The notes beneath the pieces were generated by a model. That model saw only the letters and a program-made list of their open reading frames with translations. It made no database searches and was not told the origin of the DNA. Position numbers and translations under genes: made by a program. From positions 3,100,154 to 3,164,153 of the forward strand of contig NZ_CP012601.1 of the NCBI RefSeq assembly GCF_001278755.1: a DNA stretch of 64,000 nucleotides, written 5' to 3'. Source of the DNA: Bacillus sp. FJAT-22090. Lineage in GTDB: Bacteria > Bacillota > Bacilli > Bacillales_A > Planococcaceae. Of this stretch, positions 1 through 11,235 are shown in pieces. The stretch's first letter is position 1, and every line of letters begins with the position of its first letter.

Positions 1-102
1 GCTAAATCAGAAGAAGCAAGCTTCTTCATCATCCGCTCGACTTGCATGTATTAGGCACGCCGCCAGCGTTCGTCCTGAGCCAGGATCAAACTCTCCATAA
101 TA
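1..102 (-). rRNA. rrs: 16S rRNA, 5' end only (cut by window edge)
   Basis: The first ~100 bases are identical to positions 60946-61047, the 5' end of the complete 16S gene in this window. They include the universal AGAGTTTGATCCTGGCTCAG start on the minus strand. The rest of this operon lies to the left of the window. The mature 5' end is placed by analogy with Bacillus and may be off by a few bases. Confidence 0.95.
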
Positions 103-278
103 GAGAACTTAAAAAGCTCATTTTGTTTTGCTGGCATCATCATTAAATGATGTCAAAATTGTTTGCTATCCGACTAACCGAAGCTAGTCTATCAAGCTAT
201 ATGTCTTAACGTTTTGCATGTTCAGTTTTCAATGTTCATGTTTAAAATTTATTGTGTTGTCGTTTTGGCGACTTTAAT
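103..278 (-). other. rrn 5' leader (left operon)
   Basis: This is the transcribed leader between the left rrn promoter and 16S. Positions 103-242 match the leader of the right operon (61048-61187) with a single visible difference near position 174; upstream of 242 the two copies diverge. The conserved part presumably carries processing and antitermination signals. From the promoter at ~307 to ~456 I see only AT-rich sequence with no gene. Confidence 0.7.
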
Positions 279-307
279 ATCATACCAAATCTCGTTATCT
301 ATGTCAA
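279..307 (-). promoter_or_regulatory. sigma-A promoter of left rrn operon
   Basis: On the minus strand there is TTGACA (302-307), a 17-bp spacer and TATGAT (279-284), preceded by an A/T-rich run that could act as an UP element. It sits in the same relative position as the right rrn promoter but has a different spacer sequence. Confidence 0.85.
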
Positions 308-456
308 CAACTTTTTTATTTTATTTTCGATGTGAATCGGTAATAAAAATGACAACTTGATAACTATACCACCCTCTTTAACTTATGGCAAGCGTTTTTA
401 TTAACTTTTTTTAAAATACTTCCCTTCCTATTTTACATACTACATATAGTAACTAT

Positions 457-492
457 AAAAAAAGAGAGGCACTACAAATAGTAGCATCTCTC
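457..492 (-). terminator. lysS terminator
   Basis: A 12-position stem (GAGAGATGCTAC paired with GTAGTGCCTCTC) is followed by a run of seven T on the minus strand, about 30 bp after the lysS stop. Confidence 0.85.
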
Positions 493-521
493 CTTCATAT
501 ATATAGAACTTTATAAAACGA

Positions 522-2045
<1,524 letters not shown>

Positions 2046-2068
2046 CTATCTTTTATTACGTTGAACTT

Positions 2069-2096
2069 ATTGTACACAATTTCTGTACGCTGTTCA
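2069..2096 (-). promoter_or_regulatory. possible lysS promoter
   Basis: TGAACA (2091-2096), a 16-bp spacer and TACAAT (2069-2074) on the minus strand lie between the dusB terminator and lysS. The -35 is weak. The upstream terminator makes an independent lysS promoter likely. Confidence 0.45.
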
Positions 2097-2151
2097 CCTT
2101 TTTCCTACACGAAAGAATATATTTCACTATTCTGATTATCTTTTAAAACGG

Positions 2152-2180
2152 AAAGAGCCATCACTAGTAAGTGATAGCCC
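2152..2180 (-). terminator. dusB terminator, end of folate operon
   Basis: The stem GGCTATCACT/AGTGATGGCT with a 4-base loop lies just after the dusB stop. The T-tract is short and interrupted. Confidence 0.65.
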
Positions 2181-2185
2181 TCATT

Positions 2186-3217
2186 TTAATAAGCAAGAAC
2201 AGAGTCAGCATTATATTCTTTTGATGTTTCTTCCGCAAAATAACGTAAGTAATCCTTTAACTCTTGTGCAGATTCTGTTTGATTAATCATATTACGCGCT
2301 TTACCATTACCACGAATACCTTTTAAGTACCAAGAAGCATGTTTACGCATTTCTCTTACAGCGATACCTTCTCCTTTTAATGCAGTTAAACGATCAAAAT
2401 GTAATAAGCACACTTCAATCTTCTCTTCTACTGTAGGTTCAGGCTTAAGTTCACCTGTCTCCAAGTATTCCACCGTACGATAAATCATCCATGGGTCTCC
2501 TAGAGCTGCTCGCCCTATCATTACAGCGTCGACGCCTGTTTCTTCTAGCATACGCTTTGCATCTTGTGGAGTATTTATATCACCGTTACCGATAACCGGT
2601 ATATTCACAGCTTCCTTTGCCTGACGAATCAAATCCCAATTCGCCTGCCCTTCGTACATTTGTAAACGAGTACGACCATGTACGGCAACCGCTGCTCCGC
2701 CAGCACGTTCTACTGCACGAACATTATCCACAATGTAAATATGATCATCGTCCCAACCTGTACGCATTTTTACACTAACAGGTTTATTTACATTGTCGAC
2801 TACCGCAGAAACCATTTCATAAATTTTCTCAGGATCAAGAAGCCATCTCGCTCCAGCCTCACACTTAATAATTTTGTTTACCGGACACCCCATATTAATA
2901 TCAATGATATCCGCAGAAGTATGCTGATCTACGTATTTGGCAGCTGCTACAAGTGTATCTTTTTCTCCCCCGAAAATTTGAAGTGATAGAGGATTTTCTC
3001 GCTCATCTATATAAAGCATGCTCAAAGTCTTTTCGTTTTTATTAACGATTCCTTTGTCACTAATCATTTCTGCGTAAACTAACCCTGCTCCAAACTCTTT
3101 AACAGTTAATCGGAAAGCAGAGTTACAAATACCTGCCATTGGCGCTAACACGACACGATTATCCATTTCAAAATTTCCAATTTTAAATGGTTTTGTCGCT
3201 GCTTTTGTCAAAATCAT
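2186..3217 (-). CDS. dusB: tRNA-dihydrouridine synthase B
   Basis: This FMN- and NADPH-dependent enzyme reduces uridine to dihydrouridine in the D-loop of tRNA. The 343-aa protein is a TIM barrel with an N-terminal APMAGICNSAFR flavin-binding segment. The DUS signature NMGCPVNKI is at residues 108-116, with Cys111 the expected catalytic acid. The ATG overlaps the end of yazB by 4 bp. It is the last gene of the pab-fol cluster, as in B. subtilis (yacF), so it is probably co-transcribed with it. Confidence 0.96.
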   Translation of the reverse strand: MILTKAATKPFKIGNFEMDNRVVLAPMAGICNSAFRLTVKEFGAGLVYAEMISDKGIVNKNEKTLSMLYIDERENPLSLQIFGGEKDTLVAAAKYVDQHTSADIIDINMGCPVNKIIKCEAGARWLLDPEKIYEMVSAVVDNVNKPVSVKMRTGWDDDHIYIVDNVRAVERAGGAAVAVHGRTRLQMYEGQANWDLIRQAKEAVNIPVIGNGDINTPQDAKRMLEETGVDAVMIGRAALGDPWMIYRTVEYLETGELKPEPTVEEKIEVCLLHFDRLTALKGEGIAVREMRKHASWYLKGIRGNGKARNMINQTESAQELKDYLRYFAEETSKEYNADSVLAY

Positions 3218-3432
3218 TCACCTGCCTTTATTTCTCCTTTTAATTCTTCTATCGGTATATCTAACAAGGAAGCAATTTTATCTAACTGCCGTTCACTTGG
3301 AACTCTTTTCCCTTGCTCTATTTGCCCGAGTATAGACACAGACATCTCCATTTCTTTCGCCAGTTCAACTTGACTCAACCTTTTTAAGCGTCGAAATGCA
3401 CGAATGCGTCTACCCCATCGAACGTTTTCCAT
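3214..3432 (-). CDS. yazB: small XRE-family HTH protein, YazB-like
   Basis: A 72-aa protein that is nearly all one Cro/C1-type helix-turn-helix: LSQVELAKEMEMSVSILGQIEQGKR carries the HTH in its middle (residues ~19-43). The target is unknown; it is a conserved passenger of the folate operon in Bacillales. Its start lies inside folK, overlapping by 49 bp in another frame, so translation is probably coupled. The MENVRWGRRIRAFRRLK start matches what I recall of B. subtilis YazB. Confidence 0.85.
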   Translation of the reverse strand: MENVRWGRRIRAFRRLKRLSQVELAKEMEMSVSILGQIEQGKRVPSERQLDKIASLLDIPIEELKGEIKAGE

Positions 3433-3902
3433 ATATGAACGCCTTCTTTCTGAACTTGTGCAAGCTCCAATAAAGAACGCTTTGTAAGAGGCTCAACTAA
3501 ATCCGAATTTAACTCCACAAGAGGTACGAGCACGAAGCCTCTCTCCGTCATCCTTGGATGAGGAATAATAAGGTTCTCCGTTTTCATATTCTCTTCATTA
3601 TACAACAAAATGTCAAGGTCTACAGTTCGAGGACCCCAACGAACTTCACGAGTACGACCTAGTTCTGCCTCTATTTCATTGCATCTCTTTAATAATTCCT
3701 GCGGTGTAAATAATGTCTCAAGCTCCACCACTATATTCAAAAAGGCAGCTTGATCTACATACCCAACTGGATCTGTTTCGTAAACAGAAGAAACTTGCGT
3801 TACTTGTATACTTTCAGAATCATTTAGTAATTGAACAGATTTTCTAAGAAAATCAAATCGATTTCCGATATTAGATCCTAATGATAAATACGCTATATTC
3901 AT
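3384..3902 (-). CDS. folK: 6-hydroxymethyl-7,8-dihydropterin pyrophosphokinase
   Basis: This enzyme transfers pyrophosphate from ATP to hydroxymethyl-dihydropterin, the step before dihydropteroate synthase in folate synthesis. The 172-aa protein has the N-terminal LSLGSNIGNR substrate-binding motif. The HPPK signature RWGPRTVDLDILL is at residues 88-100 and includes the two Mg-binding aspartates. Its ATG overlaps the folB stop (ATGA) and its 3' end overlaps yazB. The length is typical of the family. Confidence 0.97.
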   Translation of the reverse strand: MNIAYLSLGSNIGNRFDFLRKSVQLLNDSESIQVTQVSSVYETDPVGYVDQAAFLNIVVELETLFTPQELLKRCNEIEAELGRTREVRWGPRTVDLDILLYNEENMKTENLIIPHPRMTERGFVLVPLVELNSDLVEPLTKRSLLELAQVQKEGVHIWKTFDGVDAFVHFDA

Positions 3903-4264
3903 AGTATACCTCTCGTAATATCAACCGCGACAGAAGCATAATGGCCTGCAATAGGCGGATTAGGCTTAACTAGCTGTATGCGACAGCCACTCACCTTAGA
4001 TTCATATTCTGATAAGATACGCGCAGCGATATTTTCAGCAACTGCTTCTATTAATAAATATGGCTTGCCTTCTACTATTTCCTTACAAAGCTCAAATACC
4101 TCTGCATAATTTACTGTTTCATCTAAGTTATCGGTTTCACCAGCTTTTTTTAAATCACAAGCTAGTGTGATGGTTACTCGAAAAATTTGACCGAGCTTCG
4201 TTTCTTCAGGTAACGCACCATGAAACCCGTAAAATTCTAAATCATTCAGATGTATATAGTCCAT
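3899..4264 (-). CDS. folB: dihydroneopterin aldolase
   Basis: This enzyme cleaves dihydroneopterin to hydroxymethyl-dihydropterin and glycolaldehyde. The 121-aa protein has the family opening LNDLEFYGFHGALPEE and the C-terminal LVKPNPP segment carrying the catalytic lysine (~residue 99). It forms an octamer in homologues. It lies 6 bp after folP and overlaps folK by 4 bp, so folP-folB-folK is a tightly coupled set. Confidence 0.97.
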   Translation of the reverse strand: MDYIHLNDLEFYGFHGALPEETKLGQIFRVTITLACDLKKAGETDNLDETVNYAEVFELCKEIVEGKPYLLIEAVAENIAARILSEYESKVSGCRIQLVKPNPPIAGHYASVAVDITRGIL

Positions 4265-4270
4265 AAAAAA

Positions 4271-5128
4271 TTAAGCCTCACTTTCCTTAAATTGCACCTT
4301 TCCTGTTAGCACGTCCATCATTTTTGTCATACGGGCAATTTCCTTCACATCATGTACTCGCACCATATGGCAACCAAGCTGAACACCATAGCACACGGTC
4401 GCCCCTGTACCTTCCATTCGTTCGTTTACAGGAAGATTTAATACATTACCGATTAAACGTTTTCGAGATGTTGCAAGTAAAACTGGATAACCCATATCTA
4501 CTAATTCATCTAAGTGCTGCATCATCCAAACATTTTGAGTTGTTGTCTTTCCGAAGCCGATACCTGGATCTAACCAAATATTTTCATCGGTCACTCCTGC
4601 TGCTTTTGCAATTTGAATACATTCCTCTAAATCTCGTTTTGCTTCTGGCCAAAAATCTGTATATTCTTCGTTATCTCTATTATGCATGAGTATAATTGGA
4701 ACTCCTAATTCTGCAGCTACCTTGGCAACTTTTGAATCTCTTTTTGCGCCCCAAATATCATTAATGACATGTGCACCTGCCAGTATTGCTGCTCTAGCAA
4801 CTTCTGACTTATATGTATCGATGGAAATGACCGCATCTACTTCCGCAGTAATTGCTTTTATAACTGGTACGACACGCGCTATTTCCTCTTCATCTGAAAT
4901 GATAGTGTACCCAGGTCTTGTGGATTCACCACCAATATCAATGATTTTGGCGCCATCTGCAACCATTTGCTTTGCACGAGCTACTGCTGCTTCGACGTTA
5001 TTAAATTTTCCACCATCCGAAAAGGAATCCGGTGTAACATTTAGTATCCCCATAACAATTGATTCTTTTCGAAAATCTAACTTAACCCCACCAGCTTCAA
5101 AAGGCTTGGTATTAAATTGTAAGTTCAT
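4271..5128 (-). CDS. folP: dihydropteroate synthase
   Basis: This enzyme joins p-aminobenzoate to hydroxymethyl-dihydropterin pyrophosphate and is the sulfonamide target (sul in B. subtilis). The 285-aa TIM barrel has signature 1 LNVTPDSFSDGG at residues 29-40 and signature 2 DIGGESTRPG at residues 64-73. The pABA it consumes comes from the three pab genes immediately upstream, with only 4 bp separating it from pabC. Confidence 0.97.
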   Translation of the reverse strand: MNLQFNTKPFEAGGVKLDFRKESIVMGILNVTPDSFSDGGKFNNVEAAVARAKQMVADGAKIIDIGGESTRPGYTIISDEEEIARVVPVIKAITAEVDAVISIDTYKSEVARAAILAGAHVINDIWGAKRDSKVAKVAAELGVPIILMHNRDNEEYTDFWPEAKRDLEECIQIAKAAGVTDENIWLDPGIGFGKTTTQNVWMMQHLDELVDMGYPVLLATSRKRLIGNVLNLPVNERMEGTGATVCYGVQLGCHMVRVHDVKEIARMTKMMDVLTGKVQFKESEA

Positions 5129-5132
5129 GTTT

Positions 5133-5966
5133 TTATCCTTCTTTCTGAATACACTTTACATACATCTCATGAAGCGTAGCATAAACGGGTCCTTGGTTTC
5201 CTAAATAATGCTTTTCGCTTATATCTTTTATAGGCACAATCTCTTGTACTGCATTGGTAATAAATACTTCGTCCGCTTCATTCAATGCATCTTGTTTAAA
5301 TAAACCTTCTTCTACTACTATTGGTGAATTTTTAATGATCCAATCACGTGTGATGCCTGCTAATATTCCTGTTTCCAAAGAAGGTGTAAATAACTTCCCA
5401 TTTTTCACCCAAAATAAGTTGGACGTAATTCCTTCTGCTACAAAACCATCAGAAGTTAGAAAGATACCCTCTAGTGACGCAAGTGATGCAACCTCGAATC
5501 GAGCATGTATATTATTCGCATAATGATGAGATTTATGACGTGTGCCACTTTCCGGCGAATTTCTCACTGTTTCTAACCAAACGGCAGACTTTTCTGTTCC
5601 TCTAGGTACAGTGTGTAAAGGTTTTCGAAATAAAATAACAGTCGGCTTGTCATAACTATTAGGCTGTAGCCCGATATCATGGACACCTGCTGAAATGTTT
5701 AAACGAAAATAACCGTCTTCCTCGTTATTCATAGTAGTTAATACTTTTACAGCTTCCATAATTGTTTTTTGATCAAAAGGCATTGTAATACGAAAATCAG
5801 CTAGTGCTCGAGCAAGTCGATTCCAATGCTCTTCCCATAAAAATACTTTTCCATCATACGTACGAAATGTTTCAAAAAACCCTAGCCCGTACAAAAAGCC
5901 ATGGTCATAAGGAGAAATTGTAAGTTCATCCGCTCGATAATATTCTCCATCTTTCCAAGCATCCAT
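5133..5966 (-). CDS. pabC: aminodeoxychorismate lyase
   Basis: This PLP-dependent fold-type IV enzyme removes pyruvate from 4-amino-4-deoxychorismate to give p-aminobenzoate. In the 277-aa protein the expected PLP lysine is Lys145 in RHKSHHYANN, and the class-IV segment EGITSNLFWV follows. Branched-chain or D-amino-acid aminotransferases share the fold, but the pabB-pabA-pabC order fixes the assignment. It starts one base after the pabA stop. Confidence 0.95.
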   Translation of the reverse strand: MDAWKDGEYYRADELTISPYDHGFLYGLGFFETFRTYDGKVFLWEEHWNRLARALADFRITMPFDQKTIMEAVKVLTTMNNEEDGYFRLNISAGVHDIGLQPNSYDKPTVILFRKPLHTVPRGTEKSAVWLETVRNSPESGTRHKSHHYANNIHARFEVASLASLEGIFLTSDGFVAEGITSNLFWVKNGKLFTPSLETGILAGITRDWIIKNSPIVVEEGLFKQDALNEADEVFITNAVQEIVPIKDISEKHYLGNQGPVYATLHEMYVKCIQKEG

Positions 5967-5967
5967 A

Positions 5968-6558
5968 TTAAATAATCTCCCTTACTGCAGGGCTATATGC
6001 TTCAAAAAAGTTTTGAATTAGTTTTTTACCTTCCTCTGTCATAATCGATTCAGGATGAAATTGTACACCTTCTACTGCGAACTCTTTATGACGAAGCCCC
6101 ATTATTTCTCCTTCATCTGTCCAAGAAGTCACCTCTAAACAATCAGGTAATGATTCTTTTTCTACTAGTAAAGAATGATATCTTGTCGCCTGGAAAGGAT
6201 TTGGCATATTTGTATTAACTCCTTTTCCATCATGATAAACAGGAGAGGTTTTTCCGTGCATTAGTCTTTCTGCGCGTATTACTTTACCACCAAATGCTTG
6301 TCCAATCGACTGATGTCCAAGACAAACACCAAAAACAGGTATTTTTCCTGCATAATGAGTAATGATATCCAGGCTAATACCAGCTTCATTAGGTGTACAA
6401 GGGCCTGGAGAAACAACAATTATAGATGGAGATAACTGTTCTATTTCCGAGATACTTAGCTCATCATTTCGAACAACCGTCACTTTCTCCCCAAGTTCAC
6501 CAATATATTGCACCAAATTATAAGTAAAGGAATCATAGTTATCAATCATTAAAATCAT
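5968..6558 (-). CDS. pabA: aminodeoxychorismate/anthranilate synthase glutamine amidotransferase subunit
   Basis: This subunit releases ammonia from glutamine for PabB. In B. subtilis the same protein also serves TrpE, so it may be shared with tryptophan synthesis here. The 196-aa protein is a class I amidotransferase with nucleophile Cys79 in FGVCLGHQ and His168/Glu170 in HPES. The start is the ATG at 6558, overlapping the pabB TGA and preceded by AGAGGT; a longer open frame begins inside pabB but has no ribosome-binding site. Confidence 0.96.
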   Translation of the reverse strand: MILMIDNYDSFTYNLVQYIGELGEKVTVVRNDELSISEIEQLSPSIIVVSPGPCTPNEAGISLDIITHYAGKIPVFGVCLGHQSIGQAFGGKVIRAERLMHGKTSPVYHDGKGVNTNMPNPFQATRYHSLLVEKESLPDCLEVTSWTDEGEIMGLRHKEFAVEGVQFHPESIMTEEGKKLIQNFFEAYSPAVREII

Positions 6559-7964
6559 AGCTGACCTCTTTCTGCCATAGCTTTTGCTTGCCATAATGCT
6601 TTTGCTTTATTTAAGGATTCCTTATATTCTGCATCCGGAACAGAATCGATTACAATTCCCGCTCCCGCTTGAATGTGTGCCATTCCGTCTTGAATAAAAG
6701 CAGTGCGAATGACAATATTTAATTCTAAATCACCCGAAAACCCTAACCAACCGATTGATCCCGTATATAATCCGCGTCGAACCGGTTCAAGCTCTTCAAT
6801 TATTTCCATCGTACGGATTTTCGGAGCGCCTGTGATCGTACCTCCTGGGAACATCGCTTGAATAATCTCTGTATTCGATGTACTTAGACGAAGTGTACCT
6901 TTTACATTGGAAACAATATGCATAACATGCGAATAGCGTTCGATGACCATAAATTCGTTAACTTCAACAGTTCCATAGGATGAGACCCGTCCTAAATCAT
7001 TTCTTTCCAAATCCACCAACATAACATGTTCTGCTCGCTCTTTGTCATTTTGTATAAGCTCATTAGCCAACGTGATATCTTCTTCATCGCTTTTACCACG
7101 TGGTCTCGTTCCAGCGATAGGACGTGTCGATAATTCAGTTCCTTTTTTCTTCACTAATAGCTCTGGTGATCCTGAAACAACTGCAAAATCTGGTGACTGA
7201 ATGTAAGCCATATATGGAGATGGATTAAATGCACGAAGTGCCTCATACATAGCAATCGACTCAGCATTTAGCCTTTTAGATTGGCGAACCGATAAATTCA
7301 CTTGGAATACATCCCCTTGAGCAATATACTCCTGCACTTGACGGACAGCAGCCTCAAATTCATTTCCACTCACAGAGACGAGCAACTCCGCATCATCATT
7401 AGTTACTTCTGCGGCAGATTCATATGAAAATTTACGTTCTGCATTGCTACTTGCAGTCTTTAAAGCATCTTCCATATCCTCTAAATTTATATTACTCGTA
7501 GAGAGTTTCATACAAGTAACAAGTTGAGTTTCCACGTCAAGTACAGCCCAGAAATCAAATAAATAAAAATAGATATCAGGTGTATGTAGATTATCTTCAG
7601 CTAATGTTGGTAGCACTTCTATTTTGCGTGCATAATCATAGCTTATAAAACCAGCTGCACCACCTTGAAAATCAGGCAAATTCTCTTGAAATGGGATGTG
7701 GTAGGATTCAACAAGCTTTTCTAACTCCGTAAGCGCCTCTCCATGACGTATCTCTTCATCCCCGTTTCTCCATTTTATATGTAATCCAGTGTCTAAAGAT
7801 TTAGTAATCGCCAAAGGATTCCAAGCAGCAACACTCAAACGGCCACCTCTACCACTTTCTAAAAATAAATGATGTGATTCCGATTTTGTGATTTCTTTAT
7901 AAGCATAGAAAAAATCTTCTTTTGACATATTAAAGGTCTTAGTTTGTAATGTAAGTAAATCCAA
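6555..7964 (-). CDS. pabB: aminodeoxychorismate synthase component I
   Basis: This subunit converts chorismate plus ammonia to aminodeoxychorismate, the committed step to p-aminobenzoate. The 469-aa protein has the chorismate-binding core with [10 protein letters not shown] near the C-terminus and the FQVNLSVR segment. It starts with TTG at 7964, with AGGAGG ten bases upstream; the first internal ATG (codon 13) has no such site. It is the first gene of the pab-fol-dusB operon. It resembles TrpE, but the neighbours decide for PabB. Confidence 0.95.
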   Translation of the reverse strand: MDLLTLQTKTFNMSKEDFFYAYKEITKSESHHLFLESGRGGRLSVAAWNPLAITKSLDTGLHIKWRNGDEEIRHGEALTELEKLVESYHIPFQENLPDFQGGAAGFISYDYARKIEVLPTLAEDNLHTPDIYFYLFDFWAVLDVETQLVTCMKLSTSNINLEDMEDALKTASSNAERKFSYESAAEVTNDDAELLVSVSGNEFEAAVRQVQEYIAQGDVFQVNLSVRQSKRLNAESIAMYEALRAFNPSPYMAYIQSPDFAVVSGSPELLVKKKGTELSTRPIAGTRPRGKSDEEDITLANELIQNDKERAEHVMLVDLERNDLGRVSSYGTVEVNEFMVIERYSHVMHIVSNVKGTLRLSTSNTEIIQAMFPGGTITGAPKIRTMEIIEELEPVRRGLYTGSIGWLGFSGDLELNIVIRTAFIQDGMAHIQAGAGIVIDSVPDAEYKESLNKAKALWQAKAMAERGQL

Positions 7965-8028
7965 TTCTTGAAATCCTCCTAAAAACGTTTGCCTTCATCT
8001 TAACTTGAAACCAGTACTTTTCGCCACA

Positions 8029-8057
8029 TAAAAAAGCGGAAGCACTATGCTCCCGCT
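8029..8057 (-). terminator. cysK terminator
   Basis: Minus strand: AGCGGGAGCA, TAG loop, TGCTTCCGCT, then a run of T. It ends a ~300-bp untranslated tail after cysK that is filled with repeats. Confidence 0.8.
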
Positions 8058-8109
8058 CAATTTAGCTCATTTTTTTCTAAAATTTGAAGAAGTTCTTTTC
8101 AGACTGGAT

Positions 8110-8190
8110 GAAAACGCTTGTCAGTCGAGGCAACCTAAGTACGCCGCGTCCTGCGGCAACGGTTGCATGACCCACATCCTGTGGGCCCGC
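8110..8190 (-). repeat. repeat family C copy (hairpin unit) in cysK 3' UTR
   Basis: Read on the minus strand, this segment carries a CCCACA-GGA-TGTGGG hairpin (8171-8185), then TCATGCAACCGTTGCCG and GCGGCGTACTTAGGTTGCCT. It matches the family C copies near 20.4 kb and 33.7 kb over about 60 bp. It lies between the cysK stop and its terminator, so it should be transcribed. Confidence 0.75.
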
Positions 8191-8208
8191 GCGCCAGCAA
8201 TGGTTTTC

Positions 8209-8324
8209 TGCGACGAGTAACCGCAGGAGCAACGAGGCGGAAGCGAATAGAACTAAAGTTCATGAGCTTACAACGAAGTGCAAGCAAACTCTCTCTTGTT
8301 TGCGACGAGCTTTGCGCAGGAGCA
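8209..8324 (+). repeat. two copies of ~24-bp repeat family A
   Basis: Copies at 8209-8231 and 8301-8324 follow the pattern TGCGACGAG...CGCAGGAGCA and each is followed by AACGA(G/A)G. The second is a full-length match to units near 20.4 and 20.8 kb; the first has a divergent centre. There is no coding potential. Confidence 0.8.
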
Positions 8325-8353
8325 ACGAAGAATGCGAGCGTTTTTCGTCTGAA

Positions 8354-9277
8354 TTAGTCTTCGAATTGATAAAGTGGTGTGCTCAAATAACGCTCTCCGT
8401 TATCTGGAACTATCGCAAGAACTTTTTTCCCTTTTCCTAGTTGTTTTGCAAGTTGAAGTGCTGCATAAATAGCTGCTCCTCCAGATACCCCACCAAGAAT
8501 ACCTTCCAATTTTGCAACTTCGCGAGCAGTTGCATAAGCATCTTCATTCGATACTTGGATAATGGAATCATACATTTCTGTATCTAAAACTGTTGGTACA
8601 AATCCCGCTCCAATTCCTTGGATTTTATGTGGACCTGGTTTACCACCAGATAGAACATTGGAATCTTTTGGTTCTACTGCAGCAATATGAATATCTGAGA
8701 ATTTTTCTTTCAATACGCTACCCGCACCTGTGATTGTACCTCCAGTACCAACTCCTGCCACAAAACCATGTAGTTCATCAAATGCTTCTGCAATTTCAGG
8801 ACCTGTTGTTAAACGGTGAATTTCCGGGTTTGATTCATTATTAAATTGTTGTGGCATGAACCAACCATTTTCATTTGCTAGTTCTTCCGCTTTTGCGATA
8901 GCGCCTTTCATCCCGTCTGCTCCTGGAGTTAATACTAAATCAGCTCCGTAAGCACGAAGTAAGTTTCTACGCTCTAAGCTCATTGTATCAGGCATAACTA
9001 ATACCGCTTTATAACCCTTCGCAGCAGCAATCATAGAAAGTCCTATTCCTGTGTTTCCACTAGTAGGCTCGATAAGTGTGCTACCATCTTTTAATTTTCC
9101 TTCTTTTTCTGCAGCTTCAATCATTGCAAATGCAATACGATCTTTCACGCTGCTTCCTGGGTTGAAGAATTCTAATTTCACATATACTTCTGCATCCTCA
9201 GGGTTTGACACTCTGTTTAGTTTAACTACTGGTGTTTTTCCAATTAAATCTACTACTGATTGCGCAAACTTCGTCAT
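8354..9277 (-). CDS. cysK: cysteine synthase A (O-acetylserine sulfhydrylase)
   Basis: This PLP enzyme makes cysteine from O-acetylserine and sulfide. The 307-aa protein has Lys45 in SSVKDR as the Schiff-base lysine, the PTSGNTG substrate loop at residues 71-77 and the glycine-rich phosphate loop GVGTGGT. The start is ATG with GGGAGTG upstream. A good sigma-A promoter precedes it and a terminator follows, so it is a single-gene unit. In B. subtilis it is repressed by CymR; I could not identify a convincing CymR box. Confidence 0.96.
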   Translation of the reverse strand: MTKFAQSVVDLIGKTPVVKLNRVSNPEDAEVYVKLEFFNPGSSVKDRIAFAMIEAAEKEGKLKDGSTLIEPTSGNTGIGLSMIAAAKGYKAVLVMPDTMSLERRNLLRAYGADLVLTPGADGMKGAIAKAEELANENGWFMPQQFNNESNPEIHRLTTGPEIAEAFDELHGFVAGVGTGGTITGAGSVLKEKFSDIHIAAVEPKDSNVLSGGKPGPHKIQGIGAGFVPTVLDTEMYDSIIQVSNEDAYATAREVAKLEGILGGVSGGAAIYAALQLAKQLGKGKKVLAIVPDNGERYLSTPLYQFED

Positions 9278-9323
9278 CGTTACACTCCCAATCCCTACTA
9301 TATTAATAGGTTTTATTTTCTTA

Positions 9324-9353
9324 ATAATACCAATTTAAAAGATTCATTGTCAA
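9324..9353 (-). promoter_or_regulatory. cysK sigma-A promoter
   Basis: TTGACA (9348-9353), an 18-bp spacer and TATTAT (9324-9329) on the minus strand, ~45 bp upstream of the cysK ATG and downstream of the preceding terminator. Confidence 0.75.
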
Positions 9354-9382
9354 TAAAATTAGATTCAAACTCAATTTTATTT

Positions 9383-9418
9383 AAAAAAACAACGCATTCC
9401 ATAGAATACGCTGTTTAA
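9383..9418 (-). terminator. terminator after the PPIase gene
   Basis: The 12-bp stem AACAGCGTATTC/GAATGCGTTGTT with a TATG loop is followed by a T-run on the minus strand. It closes the transcript that includes hslO and the PPIase gene. Confidence 0.85.
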
Positions 9419-9443
9419 ACTTAAATTATAAGCTTTGTTGTTA

Positions 9444-10370
9444 CTATTTTTCGCTATACGACCATTGCGCATCAAATTCTTCCCAGAACACTTCCGGCGT
9501 AACCGACTGGGGCAGCTGATCAAGCGCAAGCTCTCGGTGAATATGATCTTCTACATCGTCGTAAGAAAATGATTCACCTTTAAAAACACTCACTACTTGC
9601 GCGACAGCAAACCGACCGTCTTTTAAGCTAATCACATCGCTCCATTTACCTGTTTCTATGTTTGGTAGCGCAGATAAAATTTCATCATCTATAGACTTCG
9701 TTCCTTCTGAAACATATCCAATGTCTCCACCTAAGCTAGCGGAACTCGTGTCTTTTGATCGTTCCCTTGCCAGACCGTCAAAAGAAGAACCATTCTTTAA
9801 TTCTTTTACAACTTCCTTAGCCTCCTCCTCTGAGGAAACATAAATAACACTTGTACGGTAGGATGTCGGAATATTATATAAGTTTTTATTATCATCATAA
9901 AAAGCTTTTATAGCATCTTTTTCTATCACTATGTCTTTGGCTAAAACCTTTTCCAAAATTAAACGTGAACGAACTTTTGCACGCATCGATTCTTCATTTA
10001 ACGTTTGAAGAGATGTATCTGTCCCTTCTTGGGTAGAACGAATAAGAGCTACCTCTAAATCCACTTCCTGATCAGTTACTTTAATTTCGTATTTTTTTGC
10101 AGCTGCTTCCATCACTTCTGCATTAACGAGATCTAGCAGCACTTCTTTCCCGTACATTGATTCCATAGAAGCCATCCATTGTTCTTTCGTAATACCTTTC
10201 CCATCAACAGAGGCGACTTGTTCCGTTCCATTTGCCTTTTCATTTGGTATTAGCCAAGCAATAAACCAGAGTAAATTGCCAAACAAAAGAATACCAAGTA
10301 ACAAAAGCACTGGTTTTGTTTTTAAATGTCGTTTTTGTTGTGGATTAAAGTTATCACGCGTTGATTTCAT
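9444..10370 (-). CDS. yacD: membrane-anchored parvulin-type peptidyl-prolyl isomerase (YacD-like)
   Basis: A 308-aa protein with a basic N-terminus and one membrane segment (~residues 20-42), then an extracytoplasmic SurA/PrsA-type region with a parvulin domain (~155-250). It probably helps fold exported proteins. Unlike PrsA there is no lipobox cysteine, so it should stay anchored by the uncleaved segment. I chose the ATG at 10370 because GGAG lies ten bases upstream; an ATG seven codons earlier has no ribosome-binding site. The start overlaps the hslO end by 17 bp. Confidence 0.85.
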   Translation of the reverse strand: MKSTRDNFNPQQKRHLKTKPVLLLLGILLFGNLLWFIAWLIPNEKANGTEQVASVDGKGITKEQWMASMESMYGKEVLLDLVNAEVMEAAAKKYEIKVTDQEVDLEVALIRSTQEGTDTSLQTLNEESMRAKVRSRLILEKVLAKDIVIEKDAIKAFYDDNKNLYNIPTSYRTSVIYVSSEEEAKEVVKELKNGSSFDGLARERSKDTSSASLGGDIGYVSEGTKSIDDEILSALPNIETGKWSDVISLKDGRFAVAQVVSVFKGESFSYDDVEDHIHRELALDQLPQSVTPEVFWEEFDAQWSYSEK

Positions 10371-11235
10371 CGATAAACGACTCCAATTCATCTACTGAGT
10401 ACTGGTATTTTTCCATACAGAAATGACAATGTGCTTCTGCCCCTCCGTCTTCCTCAATCATATCGCGAATTTCACTTACTCCCAAGCTAATAATCGCACT
10501 ACCGAAACGTTCCTTAGAACAATTACATTCAAATGATACAGGGATAGAATCTAAAATTTGCACATTATCTTTCCCTAAAATTTCAAAAAGCAATTCCTCA
10601 GGAGTTAATCCTTTTTCAATCATTTTAGAAACAGGCTCCATTTTGCTTAAATGTTCCTCGATAACAGTAATTGTTTCATCATCAGTACCAGGCATTAGCT
10701 GGATGATAAAACCACCCGCTGCCAAAATTGTGTTATCTGGGTTTACGAGTACCCCAAGACCAACAGAGGAAGGTACCTGCTCAGAAACAGCAAAATAATA
10801 CGTAAAGTCTTCAGCAATTTCACCTGAAACGATAGGTACTTGACCTGTAAAGAAATCTCTTAAACCAAGGTCTTTAACAATAGTCAATGTACCCTCTGTA
10901 CCTACTGCACGACGTACATCTAATTTCCCAACTTCGTTTAAATCAAAGTGGGTCTGTGGGTTAGTGACATACCCGCGAACTTCCCCTTTTGCATTGCTAT
11001 CAATAATCATTGGTCCGATTGGGCCATTACCTTCTACTTTTACTGTGAGTTTGTCTTCCCCTTTTAACATTATCCCCATCATAACAGCAGCAGTCATTGA
11101 CCTACCAAGGGCCGCTGATGCAGTTGGCCATGTTTGATGACGTCGTTGCGCTTCCCCTACAGTATCTGTTGTGCGGACTGCATATGCACGGACATTTCCT
11201 TCAAATGCTAATGCTCTTACTAAGTAATCTCCCAT
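10354..11235 (-). CDS. hslO: redox-regulated chaperone Hsp33
   Basis: This holdase chaperone is switched on by oxidation of its zinc-bound cysteines and heat. The 293-aa protein has its four zinc ligands at CNC (237-239) and CHFC (270-273), spaced as in the family. It begins directly after the coaX stop with no gap, so translation is coupled. Its 3' end overlaps the PPIase gene. Confidence 0.96.
   Translation of the reverse strand: MGDYLVRALAFEGNVRAYAVRTTDTVGEAQRRHQTWPTASAALGRSMTAAVMMGIMLKGEDKLTVKVEGNGPIGPMIIDSNAKGEVRGYVTNPQTHFDLNEVGKLDVRRAVGTEGTLTIVKDLGLRDFFTGQVPIVSGEIAEDFTYYFAVSEQVPSSVGLGVLVNPDNTILAAGGFIIQLMPGTDDETITVIEEHLSKMEPVSKMIEKGLTPEELLFEILGKDNVQILDSIPVSFECNCSKERFGSAIISLGVSEIRDMIEEDGGAEAHCHFCMEKYQYSVDELESFIDEINA

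Noticed and set aside
8163-8357. 64-codon open frame downstream of cysK
   Set aside because: It is built from repeat families C and A, has no ribosome-binding site and lies antisense in the cysK tail.
9301-9353. CymR operator at cysK
   Set aside because: Only a loose AT-rich resemblance was found; the core of the known site is not present.
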